Below are positions 1-14,486 of a stretch of DNA of 64,000 nt, piece by piece. Under the pieces are notes generated by a model. The model searched no databases and had not been told where the DNA came from. It was given only the letters and a program-made list of their open reading frames with translations. The stretch's first letter is position 1; every line of letters begins with the position of its first letter. The stretch comes from Bugula neritina. Taxonomy: Eukaryota; Bryozoa; Gymnolaemata; Cheilostomatida; Bugulidae. The DNA lies in assembly GCA_964035545.1 (NCBI GenBank), contig OZ037766.1, positions 13,381,222 to 13,445,221 of the forward strand, read 5' to 3'. The position numbers were made by a program, and so were the translations under genes.

Positions 1-244
1 CATTTTTTAAGTTACAGTAAATGTAATATAACTGTAAACAACCCTAGCAGCATTTATATTATAAAGTATTAACCTCAAAACTGCACCTTTACATGTTGTA
101 TCAACTCTTTTTTTATTTTTCTTATAGCTAATCTAGTTTTAAATTTGATACTGCTGCCTGTTATCTTCCCAAAATATAATGCTTTATTTTATAGCAACAA
201 TAACTACTTTTAGGTGTTGAACCACCTGTGCCAACCAATGAAAT

Positions 245-1744
245 ATGGGAATCTTTGATCTACCCATTTGTGTTATTGTAACTGGAGCCAACAGAGGTTT
301 TGGAAGAGAACTCTGTTTTGTGATCAGCTCTGAGCTTCCAGCAAACTCTACTTTAGTATTATTAGGTCGAAACAGAGATGCCTTGGAATCTGAGAAGAAA
401 GAGTTAGCTTCTAAAACTCCATCAATCAACATCTTGATATTTCATAACTTTGAATGCAATGGGCTTGATACACAATCACTACGTCTATTTTTCGATCAGC
501 ATGATAATCTCTTTAAAGATCTATCCTCACTTTTGTTGATACACAATGCTGGAAGCGTTGGTGACCCCTCCCAATCTTGTGTGGATCTCGATTTACCTCA
601 AGTTACTGATTACATGAATATAAACTTTAATTCGATGGTCGCTACAAACAGCATTGTACTGAACAAGTTTGCTTCTTGCAAACATAAAACTGTTATTAAT
701 ATATCGTCATTACTAGCTACTCAGCCTAGTAAAAGCCTTTCACTTTATTGCAGCTGTAAGTTCTCCCATTGTATTTTTTATTTTCTCACTGCATCTTTTA
801 CAAAATTATGCCTTCGAGGAGTTGTCATATCACTAAATTTGTAAAACTGCCTGAATATCTTCTAGAATCTATTAAATCATGTTGGTAAATATATTTTGTT
901 TTCTGGAGGTTTTGTATTGCACATATAGCACCTTAAAATCTATAAATAACTGTATGGACAATGGTCACTGTTATAATTTGTGTGATTTCTCAACAACCTA
1001 TGACCAAACTAATTTTAGCCTATAAGATCTCATTAAATAGTGTTTTTGGTAGCTTTATTCAGACAAAATTATCCCAGATTGAACATTTGTAGCGCGTCTT
1101 CTGATTACATCAATTACACTCCTTTTTCCTATATGAGGAAGAAATGCTAGCTTAGATAATGAACCAATTTTACTGGAACAAAAGTCAAAATTCAATTTAT
1201 GTTATTTCTGCAATGGGAATTTACAAACTTAATTGTTGAATGTTTTATATTTTTGCTTTTGTTTTTGATTGAAGGTAAAGCTGCCAGAGATATGTTCTTT
1301 AAGATACTGGCAATAGAACAGCCTTTGTGTAGAGTGCTCAGCTATGCACCTGGGCCCATGGAAACTGCCATGTTTAACCAAATCCGGAATGAGTCATTTG
1401 ATGATGAATTAAAAAAAATGTTTCAAGGTAAATTCAAATTTTGCATTTTTATATATTCTGCAACCTAAATATAGAGTATTTTTCTCAAAGTAAATTGTGT
1501 TTTTAACACTGTAGCTGTTAGCCATAAAAGTTAAAATTGGATGCTGAAATAAGTAGAATACTATTTTGCATTTACAATGCCCCATTTTAGTAGCTTAATG
1601 ATTAGTAAGCAAGTTAATATTCTGTTTATGGCGTGTTTAGATATGGTACCTGTAAACATGACTGATTCTGCTAAGAAGTTGATGGCACTTGTTAAAGAAG
1701 ATAAGTTCACTTCTGGTGATCATGTTGATTACTTTGACTCCTGA
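245..1744 (+). CDS. SPR: Sepiapterin reductase (3 exons)
   Basis: Short-chain dehydrogenase/reductase that makes the last NADPH-dependent step of tetrahydrobiopterin synthesis in the cytosol. Coding exons: 245-755, 1275-1427, 1641-1744; the phases join to 255 residues (human SPR is 261). Seen: the dinucleotide-binding motif TGANRGFGREL near residue 14, HNAGSVGD in the position of the SDR NAG motif, NISSLL for the catalytic serine, and the Tyr-x3-Lys catalytic pair as YCSCK, split by intron 1. After it come KAARDM, APGPMETAM and a C-terminal GDHVDYFDS, all close to vertebrate SPR (GAHVDFYD). The ATG at 245 is the first one in frame; an ATG seven bases upstream runs into a stop after a few codons. 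An untranslated upstream exon is possible because a TTTTAG acceptor-like site lies at about 207-212. Convergent with the receptor gene downstream. Confidence 0.93.
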
Positions 1745-1918
1745 AGGTTCACATCAGATTGGTAAAGAAATCTCTTAACTGATAATGGCGGTTACTGTGC
1801 AGTATTCTAGCATGATGGGTACAACTTCTTTTAAATGTTGTTTTTTCTAAAACACTCACTTTGATTATACGCAGAATCATTGTAAAGTAAATCTAGACTG
1901 AAGCATAAGATATTTTAA

Positions 1919-1924
1919 AATAAA
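1919..1924 (+). other. Candidate poly(A) signal of SPR
   Basis: AATAAA lies about 175 bases after the SPR stop codon. It is the first canonical hexamer I see downstream. The motif is common in AT-rich DNA, so this is positional inference. Confidence 0.5.
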
Positions 1925-2467
1925 ATGGACATTATCATTTTATTTTGTGTTGTGGAATTTGATTCTATGATGGTCTTCTTCTGTCACATTTATATCATGT
2001 TGTTTTATATTTATGTTACTCTTTTTATTATAATCTAGTCTGATATTTTGAAACTATACAAATATAGTTTTGCTTCTGGCAGCAGTTATTAGCTTAGCTT
2101 TCTGTCCACTCTAAGACTTAAATATTTTCATTTACTACTTTGCTTGTAGTTGCCTAAACACAAAAGTGAAAATGTTTTGAGTAATGCATGTTTTCAAAAT
2201 TTACACAAAACCATTATTGCCACTTGAATTTTTAATTTGAACTCATCAGTTGTTGCTTATTCACTCTTGAGAAAAATTCTATGGTAGAACTATAACAGTG
2301 TAAATTTAAATAGCCAAGTACCCACATTTCTTTGCCAATAGAGCTATCTCAACAGTGCTTGCTGGTAATTTACAGAAAAACAAGCTCTCTCAACCACTTC
2401 AACATGTAGAAATTTGATGGCAGAATATTTACCAATGCATCAATTTTAACATCAATTATGTTCAGGC

Positions 2468-2473
2468 TTTATT
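2468..2473 (-). other. Candidate poly(A) signal of the nAChR gene
   Basis: TTTATT on the plus strand (AATAAA on the minus strand), about 560 bases beyond the receptor stop codon. Position is plausible but the motif alone is weak evidence. Confidence 0.3.
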
Positions 2474-3036
2474 GAGGATAACCAAGTATATTGTAAGTTA
2501 GTGAGCTGTATATTCATATATTATGTATATTCTCACCTGCCTATAGAGAAAGCTATGGTACACATCAAGTCTTAAAACAAGTTTATGTATGCCTCCTTTC
2601 AAATGTATAACTTGCACAATATTATAAGCATACTGATAACTGTCAGTGATGTTAGTAAATGGTACCAAGCTTAAATCAACTTTTGATGTTGGCAATGTGA
2701 AGACTAACCATCTGCTTCTGAAAAAATGACTTGAAAAGTGAAATACCTAAATATAAGCTTGTCTAGTACACCATAAAATAGATTAGATAAAATAAAGCAT
2801 CATGACTCTTGAGAGTTTTTAAGTAACTTGCTTTTGTCAGATTTTAAAGCATAGCTGTATCTGTTTACTATAAGACGTTGGTATTTTAATAATATTATGA
2901 ATGGCTTGAATAATATCTGAAAGCTATAATAAAACTACACATAACATTGTATTCAAAATACTATTACTTCCATATGAATTTAAATAGCTACTGACAAAAT
3001 CTATTTTGGAAGGTTGCACCAATTTATAAGTTGCTG

Positions 3037-4662
3037 CTAAGAAGGATGGTCTGGTTTATCAAAGTCTTCTGCGTATTCCTTGGTTAAGGGGAAAATGACA
3101 AGACATCCAATTGTAGATGACAGCATCATTAGTAGGTAGAGCCAGAATAAACATCTGTAATAGAAAAATATAAGTTAAAATATACCAGTAGGCCAAGCGA
3201 GTGTGGGGCATACACTGTAACCTACATGTTATATGAATTGGGTCTGTGTATTGTAACACCAGCAATACAAACAGTAAGTGCAAAAGCACTCCTCCCCTAG
3301 CAGCACAAAGTAACAGTTGCACAGTTTTAAAGTGCCCAGGGTACACTTTATTCATGCAGTATTAAAATATTCATATATATCTCAGCTATCGTTTACAAAC
3401 TCGACTGCATGCTCAAACAATTTTGTGTTTTAATAAATTTTGTGCCCATGCTGACTGTAGGTTCATTGAACTCTGAAACTCAATTTAAATGAATATTTTA
3501 ATACTGCATAGATGAAGGGTGTCAATGACTTCTTAAGCATGATACACCAGGTAACAGCATGGCATATTTGTATGAGTACTTCAGCAAAACAAATCTCAAC
3601 CAAACCATAGTATTGCTGACCTATCGATCACTATGGCAACAAAATGCCAGTCTTCTGTAGTATTCTGCTTATGTAGCAGCTCTTCCTGGTGTTGTACAAT
3701 GGAGTGCAGTCGTTTTAATAGTGGGTCTGTTTCCATAGATTTAATAGTTTCTTCTTTTGCTCTTTCATCAGTAATTTTTTCATGCTCACTAAATTTTTTA
3801 TGACATTAATGAGTTAATATGTTGATATATAGAAACTTTAGAAAAGAAGATCTCAAGTAGCAAAATAGGGCAGCATAATATACAGTGGTAGTTCACTCCA
3901 AGTTCAGTGTAAAAATAAGAGCTACTCCAGGGTCCTTCATAAATTCTATAACTTAGAACTAAATCTCTTGTTATAATAAGAGTACTGTGATGTGGCCCTA
4001 AACTAAATCACAGCTGGCATAATATCCATCAATAGAGCTACAAATCATCAAATTTTACAATGTCAATGCTAGATGTTATAGACATTGCTGTACTGAGAAT
4101 CTTGGCAGCAAAATGCAGCTAAACTGAGACTATAAATAGAATACTTTACTTGAAAAAAAAGAGTTAAATAAGCATTGCGGCTAAAATTTGTATGAACATA
4201 TCTTGCAGTGATAATAATGATTGATATCACAGTCTTACATGTGATTGGTGTCAGCAGGTGAGTCGCTTTTGACATTATTGCCAGACAAGGGGTGTCTGTT
4301 TCTATGTCTACCAGGACCTTCTCGTCTGTTATGAACAGCTGGCATCAGAACCTACAGAGATATTTATAAAATATTTTAGTACTGCAGCTTTTTGGTGACA
4401 TATTATATATTATATTATATGTTTATTTACATTTGGACAGTTTAAGGGAAAATAGAATGTTTCTTCAATAACTTTTTCAGTGAACAGCAACCTAGAATAT
4501 TTTGATCAGAAGTTTGCACGATACACTTCTCATCTCCTATTGAAAAGCAAGAGAGAAACTGTTTAGAAATACACAGCCATTGTTCCAATTTTGTGGTGGC
4601 TGTTTTTTCACATGGCATGGATAGACAGACCTTTGGAAAAACCTATTTTCCTTACTTATTCA

Positions 4663-4705
<43 letters not shown>

Positions 4706-7700
4706 TATATCATTATATAAGCATGTCACATCTGTGTATGTGTTTAAAAAAATGGCAACGTTAGTTAAGCTATATATTTATATAAGATGGGTGGGAGTTA
4801 ACTTCTCAAACAGCTTAGGTGTTTGAGCATTTTCTGTGAGATTGCATGAAATTAATAGCAAAATTAGGCTTCAGTATATCAATTACAATATAATTTGTGT
4901 AAAACAATTCTGTATTGTACCATAACAATGTAAATATACTACATTTATCAATATTATACAATATGTGTTAATATCTACAAATATAGTAAGTAACTGATTT
5001 TTGCACTATTGTACTATGTGTAATTTGAGTAATTGCTGAAAGATTATGAGCAGAAAAGTAAAAGAAGACAACTTGGTATGTGACAAGAAGAGCTAAATAG
5101 CTAGAAATGTACACTAGTATCATGCGTTGCTACTATAAAAACATCTAAAAATAAGAGCCATATTTCAGGACTCTACTCTACTAGCAGTGCAAGCAGTAGA
5201 AAAGGTTTGGAAAGGTTTATGGGTATAAGGCAGGCTGAGACGAAACCTTTCACATAATATAGTTGATACAAACTAATAATACAGTGAGTGGTGAGCTACA
5301 ATAGCACAGGTGGTAACACACTATACATTGTGCTAAAGAATACACACCAGTTGAATATTATAAAAATATACTCACACTATTTATGTCTAGTTTAGCCTTT
5401 AACACAAATCAAATAATTATTGCATAAATTCTTCGTATTGTCTGTTATCTTGAAATGTAAACTATTACATTGCTTTCATGTGTACACCATTGCAGTTGCA
5501 GCTACTGTATTCCGTTTATGCTTGCTATTTCACAATATTATTAATACTTGTATAATATTGTTGTATATTATGCCGTCTGCATATGTATGAGGTAGGTACA
5601 GTAATGGAGAAATTGAACAAAGTCTGTGTTCTGGATTAAAAATGTAGCAAAAGGTACATTGTAGCAAGAATTTCAATCCACCCCAAACCAAAATTTTCCA
5701 AGACAATTAAAGAACTTAGACTATTAAAATTGCTATTCACCTATAAGCATGATCTATCTAGAGTACCTGTGCAAGCTTCTTTATGTTGAAATGTCTCTCT
5801 TCATAGCTTGTCATCTTGACGCAGGTGATTTTAGAAAGAGTATACGACACTTTATGTATCCAGTAAGGTACTTCTCTATCACCATCAGCTTGGTGGTTGA
5901 CGTTAGCAACAATAACACCAACAATCACTGAGAAAGCTGTGATACACATAGAGGAAGTGATGTAGATACCTGCAAAGACACGTTGACACTTATTAATGTG
6001 AGCATACTTGTTCAAAAAGCAAACAATCTACTGGTAAGCTTAGCATATTGTCATATCGTGAAGGGAAGTTGAAAGTTAAAATTTTACTAAAATTACTTTC
6101 GAATTGCAAAAGGAAACAGTGTTGTTGACTTGGAAATAAAAGTTCAACATAGGTTTTTTCCTCATAGCCTGTTATCAGAATAATGATTATGAATTTAAAC
6201 GTGCTTTGAGATCTATTTGCTGTAAAATGTATTTCAATATAATTGTAGACCTTAAGTCAAACAAAACCCACTGGTTTATGAAAAAAAAACTTAATGCAAG
6301 TATTATAGAGCTTGGTTTACAATCAACTAAACACATTGCATTCGAGTATGACTCAGAGATGCTTTAAAAACGTTATTTAATGGTGACCCTGTTGGCAATT
6401 GAAGACAAAATCATGAGCAGAAGTTTTTAAGCAAGATGAACAATTAACAAATTTAGACATGTGAATGAGAAATGCAATAAATTTTATTATAATCTGTATA
6501 AAACCTATTCTTTTACACTAAACTAATGCAATAACTGGAACTTTAGTAGTAAAGTTGTACCTATAATGGGAACGTGAACGCTTGTTGAAGGCATGTTTTC
6601 TGCTATTAGCAGCATGAACACTGAGAATGCTAGTAAAATGGTGAGACCCAGGCTAATCTTCTCTCCTGAATCAGGTTTCATCCAAAAACACAGGAGAGTG
6701 AGAATGGAGAGCATCACACATGGTATTATGAGATTGTAGGTATAATATAGAGTTCTACAAAAGAGTTAATCTGCTACCATTGTATTTTGTAGATGCATTT
6801 AATATAATATACTTTAAAGTTATATAACCACAGTACCGTGCACTATATATAAACAGCCTACTATAATATTCTTTTCAAGTACAACAAACCATTAAAACTT
6901 ATTACTATAGTATGCAGTATTCAGGCCTAAAAATCAAGATATCTGAAAGAGTGGCAGAATTCTGGAAATAGTCAAGCTTCATAACTACCTAACATTTTAT
7001 CTTGAACTTTATATAATATTATGTAAGAAAGAAATGTTTCTAAAAGAGTTTTTATTGTGATAATGTGTGTAAAGTTGATAAAACTATATTAAAGGAGGTT
7101 TATGCTGTATTGTTGCTTGTACAACTTTAAGTTTGTAAATGAGCAATATTTCATGACATATTACTAATCATGCATGACAGAGTTTAAAAAGTTGACCTAC
7201 AATGTTTTATAGTGACAAGACTTGTCAATGAATAATATTTGTATATGATGTGTAGCGTTTGTAAATTTTAATTAAATGGGTGACAACACTAAAATAGTAA
7301 CCGTGGATATAGTATTTCACACACTTTAATATGCTGGTGGCGTTTCACACAAAACTAGAAAGAGTGAGGACCAAATTATTTGTAGATTTCTCAAATGCCT
7401 TCGTTATTGCCAACTATAACCTATTTATTTTTGCAAATCATAGTTTTTTTAAAGTAAGTTAGCTTATTAGTAATTTAAAAAAAATAATTATGCAGGCAGA
7501 TTAAAATATGTAGGAAACTACATTATATCATTATCCAGTTGTGTTAAGCACAAATAAATTGCCTATTTATTTTCAACAGAATAGAATAGTTTGATCTCAA
7601 ATAATCCATACATTTTTAATGCAAGTGGATATTAGATAGGTTGTGTCCACTTATTAAAATTATGCAATGGTTATTTTCAAATGCACTAAATAAAAATAAA

Positions 7701-10700
7701 TGGGATTGTGTATGAAATACATTTTGTTATTTAATGAAATATGAATATTGCGTTTATCTAGAGTAAAATACGAATAATACAAAATGTAAACATCATAAAA
7801 AGTTCATTTGGCTTACAAGTGTTTATAAAAAACATTGATGTGAACAGAATTTTTATGAGGCTGCACATTTATCCTCTTTAACATCATATCCAACTGCATC
7901 TGACACATTTTCAAATCCCTCCTTTTTCAATAACTCTGATAATTCCTTTTTTATCTTCTCAACAACTGGGGGACCTTCATAAGCCAGTGAAGAATAAATT
8001 TGGACAAGACTTGCACCAGCTTTTATTTTATCTAAAGCATCCTGTCCTGAGAAAACACCACCAACACCAATAATAACTACTCGGCCAAATGTCAGCCTGT
8101 ACATATCCCTAATGAGGTCGGTAGACATTTGCCGAAGAGGAGCTCCACTAAGTCCGCCAACTTCAACTTTATTCTTATTTTGGAGAAACTCGGGCCGTGA
8201 AAGAGTTGTATTTGATATCACGAGTCCATCTATACCACTATCTCTAGCAGCAACAACTGTTGCAATAGCCACTTTATCACTTTCTGAGAGATCTGGCGCT
8301 ATTTTGACAAATATTGGTGGTTTATTTTTTCTCTCCAGCTTGCTGTTAGCTTCGACAACTGCCTTTATAATAGTTTGTAATTGATCTTGAGCCTGGAGCT
8401 TCCTCAAGCCTGGTGTATTTGGGCTAGACACATTTATGACCAAAAAGTCTACGAAAGGTCCGAAATTTTCCACACCTTTGACGTAATCCTGAGCTGCATC
8501 TGATGTTGACTTATTTTTACCCAGATTTACTCCTACATATCCTCGTTTATTTTCTGAAAGCTTGTTGTACCAATTTTCAACATGAACCACAGCAGGTTGA
8601 TGTCCAAAGCTGTTAAATCCATAGCGATTAATAATAGCTTTATCTTCATGCAACCGAAAAACTCTAGGCTTTTCATTACCTGGTTGGGGTTCAGGAGTGA
8701 CTCCACCAACTTCAATGAATCCAAATCCTAAGTTTAACAGTCCATCTATGGCTTCACAATGTTTATCAAAGCCTGCTGCTAGCCCCACAGGATTCATAAC
8801 TTTCCAATCGAAAATATTGTTTTGTAGATTGTCATAATTTTGTGCTCGACATCTAGGATACAGACCATACTTGAGAATAGCAACTCCCATGTTATGCGCA
8901 GTTTCAGCAGATGTTAACTTGTGTAGTGTTGGCATTACAACATTTGCATAGAACTTGGGATTTCCAGAATAGAGAGCATGGCTGGCAAACAGGGCAGTAC
9001 CCCCAGTAGCTATTAGCAGTAATTGTTTCAGCTTGCTCATTTTTGTTCTTGTTTAATTGAAGCTTCTATTTATATTTTTCTTATCAGTTGCACAAAATGG
9101 TAAATCAAAGGCTGTCCAGGTTTTTCTTGTTTAGATGTAGCATCAATTGTTATTCTCAACAGGCACAACTGCTTTTTATCACTATTTGATGTTACGGGAG
9201 TAGGAGTATTTGAATGAAGTTGAATTTGACAGTGAGCACAATGGCAATCACTATGATATTGAGTATGGGCAGAATCAGAAAAGCTAAATGTTTAAGTATT
9301 TGGTATTACGTTGGCCTTTGCTAGCCAGCATGCAAATTGAAACCGTAAAACAATAAAAAGCATTAATACTACTCAGTACTGAGTACTCACTCACACTCAC
9401 ATTGGTATTGACAATGAGGGTGACTACATTTACATTAGACTTGGTGATTAGATCTACTTTTTTTAGCTTCAAAGCTTCTGGTACAGTAATTGTAATACAA
9501 AGTCAAATATATGCAAATGCCAGTATTCAAGTTCAAAAATATTAAATAAAATTATACAAATTTTAAATTGAATTATTTTGAAACTCGCATTGACTTTGGA
9601 ACTTGGTGGTTTCAGTTTGACTTTGAGTGTGACTGAAAATAAAAAGTAACAAAGGCAATCACAATTGTGACGATAACAACTCCAATTAATAATATGAATT
9701 ATTGTATATTAATAACTAGAGGTATGAGTATAAGTATAGCAATTGTACATAAAATTAATCCCTGCTTCATATGTATACCTATAAGTTAACGCCATAATAC
9801 AATTTGAAAATACAATTTGAAAAATTCTAATTTCCAAACAAAAAGTGAGAGAAAAATTTAATAAATGGGTACGAAAAGATAAGTTAATCAAGCTTCCATT
9901 TTTTCCACCGTTTTCTGATTGTTTATTACGACGTTTCATAAAACTATTGCAGAGGCTGTGGACATAGAGTTAGAAAAGATAACTCTGTAAAGCATTTACT
10001 ATAGGTTGTGGGATATTCACTAAGCCTGAGCCTATTAATTTCAAATCAATGATCATGTCAATAAAGTTTGAGTAAGTAAAACTGCAAAACCCCTCATCAT
10101 CTTAGATGAGTGTAGGTTTAGTTATTTTAAAAAGTACCTAAAGTATTTTGTGATCAGAAAGGTTGATGTGCAACCCACAGGATCACTAGATGCAGCACAA
10201 AAGCTGGGATTCACTGAGTACAGTATTTGTATTATTTGTATAACTCCAACCATCAAACACGAGACCTAACTCACGCCTACTGTCCTCAATGACCATAAAC
10301 TTTGTCCTGCTTCAATCAATTTCCACAACCCACACTCTGAGCCTTAATACTTGAAAATAAAAGAAATAAGATTAATACATAATTTCGAAAGAAATGCCCT
10401 GTGCTAACTCAAAATTTGCACATGCTGCGTGAGGGTTTGGCATATACAGATGCGAATAACATACTTACAAATAGACTTCACATTTTAAAGAGTTTCTTAC
10501 CCCTAATACCTTTCACTTTTTTAAAACAATAATTATACTTCATTTGATGAAGATCATTTGTTTATAAGTTTTAAGTAGTAGGTACAGCTCTAAAGTAAAG
10601 CTATAAAAGCTTGTAATGCAATTATTCACAATTTTCCATGTCACTAGAAAAATATGACAGCTATAATCATGTTATTATTGTGGGCTAAAATTCTGCATGG

Positions 10701-13700
10701 TGTATGTAATGAGAGAATAATGTATTATAATATTTTAGAAACATGCAATTATAAGGGTATGCAATTACCAATATGGTCTAGTTACTTGCAATTTTTTATT
10801 ATGTATAGAATACTCAAGTCATGATGATTGCTAGTCAATAGTTTGGATTTCTTATTAGCCAGAGAAGTTTGCCACACAGGGAAAAGTGAACCATGGTTAA
10901 ACATATTTTAAATAATTTGTGCTTCATTAGAAACAATTGATGTTCAACTAGTACATAAGTAAAAATAACTGTTTGGGATGAAACACTCATACACACAAAA
11001 TACACACATCTTTGGAAAGAACAGTCTGCAAACAGTAGTCAATCTTGAAATTAAATGGTTAATGTTAGCTGAGTGACAAGTAAGACATTTATAATCAAAA
11101 CTTGAAAGTGGAATGTGTGTTCTACCTTTCATCTAACTCCACGTATACTAATATATGTACTACAGGAGGAGCAAAAGAGAAGATGGTGGGGGTACAGTGT
11201 ACGCCCTCACTTTGACTGTTGCCTATGCCTAATGTTTGAACGAGTCAGCGCACATTTTCAATAAAAATATTAAAAGTATATTTTAATACAAATTACTATT
11301 GAGTCCTTTAGAGTACTCAATATTTCTCACACATTTTTTTTCAGACTGTTATTTAAGGAGTTGTGACATATACTTGCTTACCTTCTTCTCATAAAGACTT
11401 CAAAAGTGACATCAATATAGGGGGCTTCACAGCAAGGGTAGTATACAACATTACGCACCACTTTGGTGCCTAAGAGTCTCCATTCTCCATTTGGCTGAAA
11501 ATTGTTTAAATCTATTCCATCACGTCGTTTTGTGAGATTCACTTGTGAGCCATCATAACTCCACGTACCAAGTTTTAGTTTACAAGTCTAAATAGCAGAA
11601 AACCTCAATAAAATTACAGCAGGATAGCCTAATAATGAATTATATGATAATTTTGTTTGTCAACTTCATCTCAATGGCACAATATTATTGACATATTGAT
11701 GCATAACTTGATACAGTTATGTATACCTCAGTTGGCTGTAAGATGCTAACTACATACAACATACATGTATGTTGTGTAAGTATTATTATATGCTATAACA
11801 TCACCCTACATTTCTAACTAACACAACAAAACTTAGAGATATTCATATTGGTAGTAGTTTTCATGCTGTCAATATATATAATATATATGAATGTTTTATT
11901 GCATACTGTTTTCAGCTACCAGCATTATGATAATTGTCAAGTTTCTTTATCAATTCACAAAGTTTATAAAGCCAATGTTGAAAATTATGCTTTTTGCCAA
12001 CAGGTATGTATATAGGTAATTTGTGTATAGGTATAATATGTGAATATATGTAGGTATAAAAAACAATTGAATTATTAATTACTAATTAGGAGTAAACATT
12101 ATAACATACTTGATCGTCAAATGGAAAATATTTAATTTGTACTTCACAGGCTCCTTTAAATTTGACAATAGGGGGCCAGAAGACATTCCCATTGTGTGAG
12201 ACCATAGCTAAGGCTTGCATATAACCTCCTTTCATATCTTCCACACTAAAGCAGACAAGCAAACCCAATCTTTTTATAATATACAAATAGGCGGGTTTTT
12301 GTTCTAAAGTTTGTCACTGATTGTTTGTCACCAATTTTATTGAAGTTTCACATTTTGAGTACTTTACGCTGACACTGCTACTTTTTGCAAATAGATCTGA
12401 GAGAGCCATGTTATAGTTATACAAACCATAAAATTTAAACTTTGATAGATTTTTTATAATACCAGAAAAAGAGTAGGCTGTAAGACAAGTTAAGTTATGC
12501 TGACGGAAACGCTTTCCTGTTACCAAAGTACGAGTATATAATTGTAGCCTTAGTAAACTACAACCTGTTATAAAGCACAATGTCTGGGAGCCACAGTAAT
12601 CTACAAGGTACTCTTAGAACAGTGAGGTTGTTATAGTCTTGAGGATCCCAAATCAGCTTTTCATCTATCCAGTCCTAAAAGTATGTTAATATAATGACAT
12701 ACAAAATACAGCTTTTTACAATCTGTTGAAAAATGTTTAGTATGTTAAATTGCAGAACACTTATACGAGTATTACATACCTAGTAAGCTAGTACTTTAAA
12801 AATACTGCAAAGTAAAGTGACAGCTATATATATATATATATATATATATAGAAAAACACTGATTACTTTTAGAGTTTGCAGAACTTCAAATTTTGCAATA
12901 ATAAATGTGTAGAAGACATTGCATAAATGCACAAAGCAGCTTTTAGCTGTTATACTTTGGTCAGATTATGTCATCTTGAATGGAATAATATTCCTTAGGC
13001 TAATTGCAACTGAACTTATATACAACAGCAAATGTTTTGGAATTCTATATATCAACTATCAACATATACCAACTATTTCCCTTTCACTGTTATACAGTAG
13101 ATATTATAAAACTTGCCTGATCAAGCCACACTAGAGTTGTCAGCACTTGATACTTTTCTTCCTAAATTAATAATGACATCTCACAATAATAACATATAAT
13201 TTAACACCAAGATTTTTCGTTTAAATACCTTTTGACCATTAATTACAAGATTTCATGTGTGCTTATATTTATATTTGCAGGTTTGCTAGAACTCGGGACT
13301 TTTTGTTACGTATTCAAAAGAATTGCAACAAGCAAACTAGTCATGACTGAAAGAAGCAATTTGTAAAAAAATGTATCATTATTTTTAAATTTCAACAAAC
13401 AAATTAATGATGAAGTGTACTTAGTAACAAATCTCATATCTGAACTTCCTACCAGATCTATTTGATTTAGTGTGAGCCCAATTTTCAGTGTGATTGGATC
13501 TGAAGCCTTGAGAACTGGCCGAACAGCTTTTTCATAGTTGGTCATCAATGATCTCAAAAGTCTTTGTTCGTCAGTGTCAGTGAGTCTGAAGGACGTATAA
13601 TTAAACCTCGAGGACGAAAGTTCATCCTAAATGATACAAAGAAGTCTGGGAGTTATAGTAGCTATAAACAAATTCTACACCATATTACAAGCACGTGCTT

Positions 13701-14441
13701 ATTTCTAGTACCCATTCCTGTGAGAAAAGTGATAAGAAGGGGTTTCGAAAGTTATAATAGCCTTGCAATCTAAGTCTGTTTAATTAGGTTAATTGAAGGC
13801 TTTATTGTGACACAGTAGTAACATAAACTTTGATTGTTTTTGACATCAATGGCCATAGTGGAGATGTAATGTTACAATAATGTCCACTTTACCAATTAGG
13901 GAGCTTTTTTACTTGCATCATATATAACATAAAAAACTTTTACTATAATGCATAAAAAGCATAACAAATTGAACTGATGAAAAATCTGAAGTTTTAATAA
14001 TTTTGTGCCAATGAATTTTACAATAGTTAGTTTATTAGCATAAGAATAGTTAAAGTTAAAAAATTTGAAAAACTGATCACTAGACTTCATGAAGCAAATT
14101 GCATTTAAGTAAGGCAGATGTCTTAGGACTTATTTAAAGTCTACAATTAACATACATTTTCATTTACAAAGAAATCTTTGCAATTTCGTTGAAAATAACT
14201 TTATTACATCTTGAATTATGAAAGTTTCAAAACAAAAATTCGTAGTGTTTTATTGCATTAAAAATCCTCCAACTTATATAGTATAATATTGTCGTTGTGC
14301 AAATTCTCGTCTCACATTATGACTTTCACAACTCTCAAAGTAGCTATTTGTATGCAACAGAAGCTATGGCATAGTTATAAAGCAGTATTATAAGTACTAG
14401 TAAAACTGTCATATCAACCAAAAATATTTTCTACATATATA

Positions 14442-14486
<45 letters not shown>

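Larger units (their letters stand above)
1745..3036. other. Convergent 3' intergenic region
   Basis: AT-rich sequence between the stop codons of SPR (+) and the receptor gene (-). It should contain both 3' UTRs. I see no coding pattern here; the one short reading frame (2498-2695, minus) has no recognisable content. Confidence 0.6.

Noticed and set aside
184-432. Minus-strand frame over SPR exon 1
   Set aside because: It is the antisense shadow of a confidently identified exon.
7853-9040. DHODH as bacterial contamination or recent bacterial transfer
   Set aside because: Its length, the N-terminal mitochondrial membrane segment and the eukaryotic AT-rich codon use match animal DHODH, and it is embedded between receptor exons.
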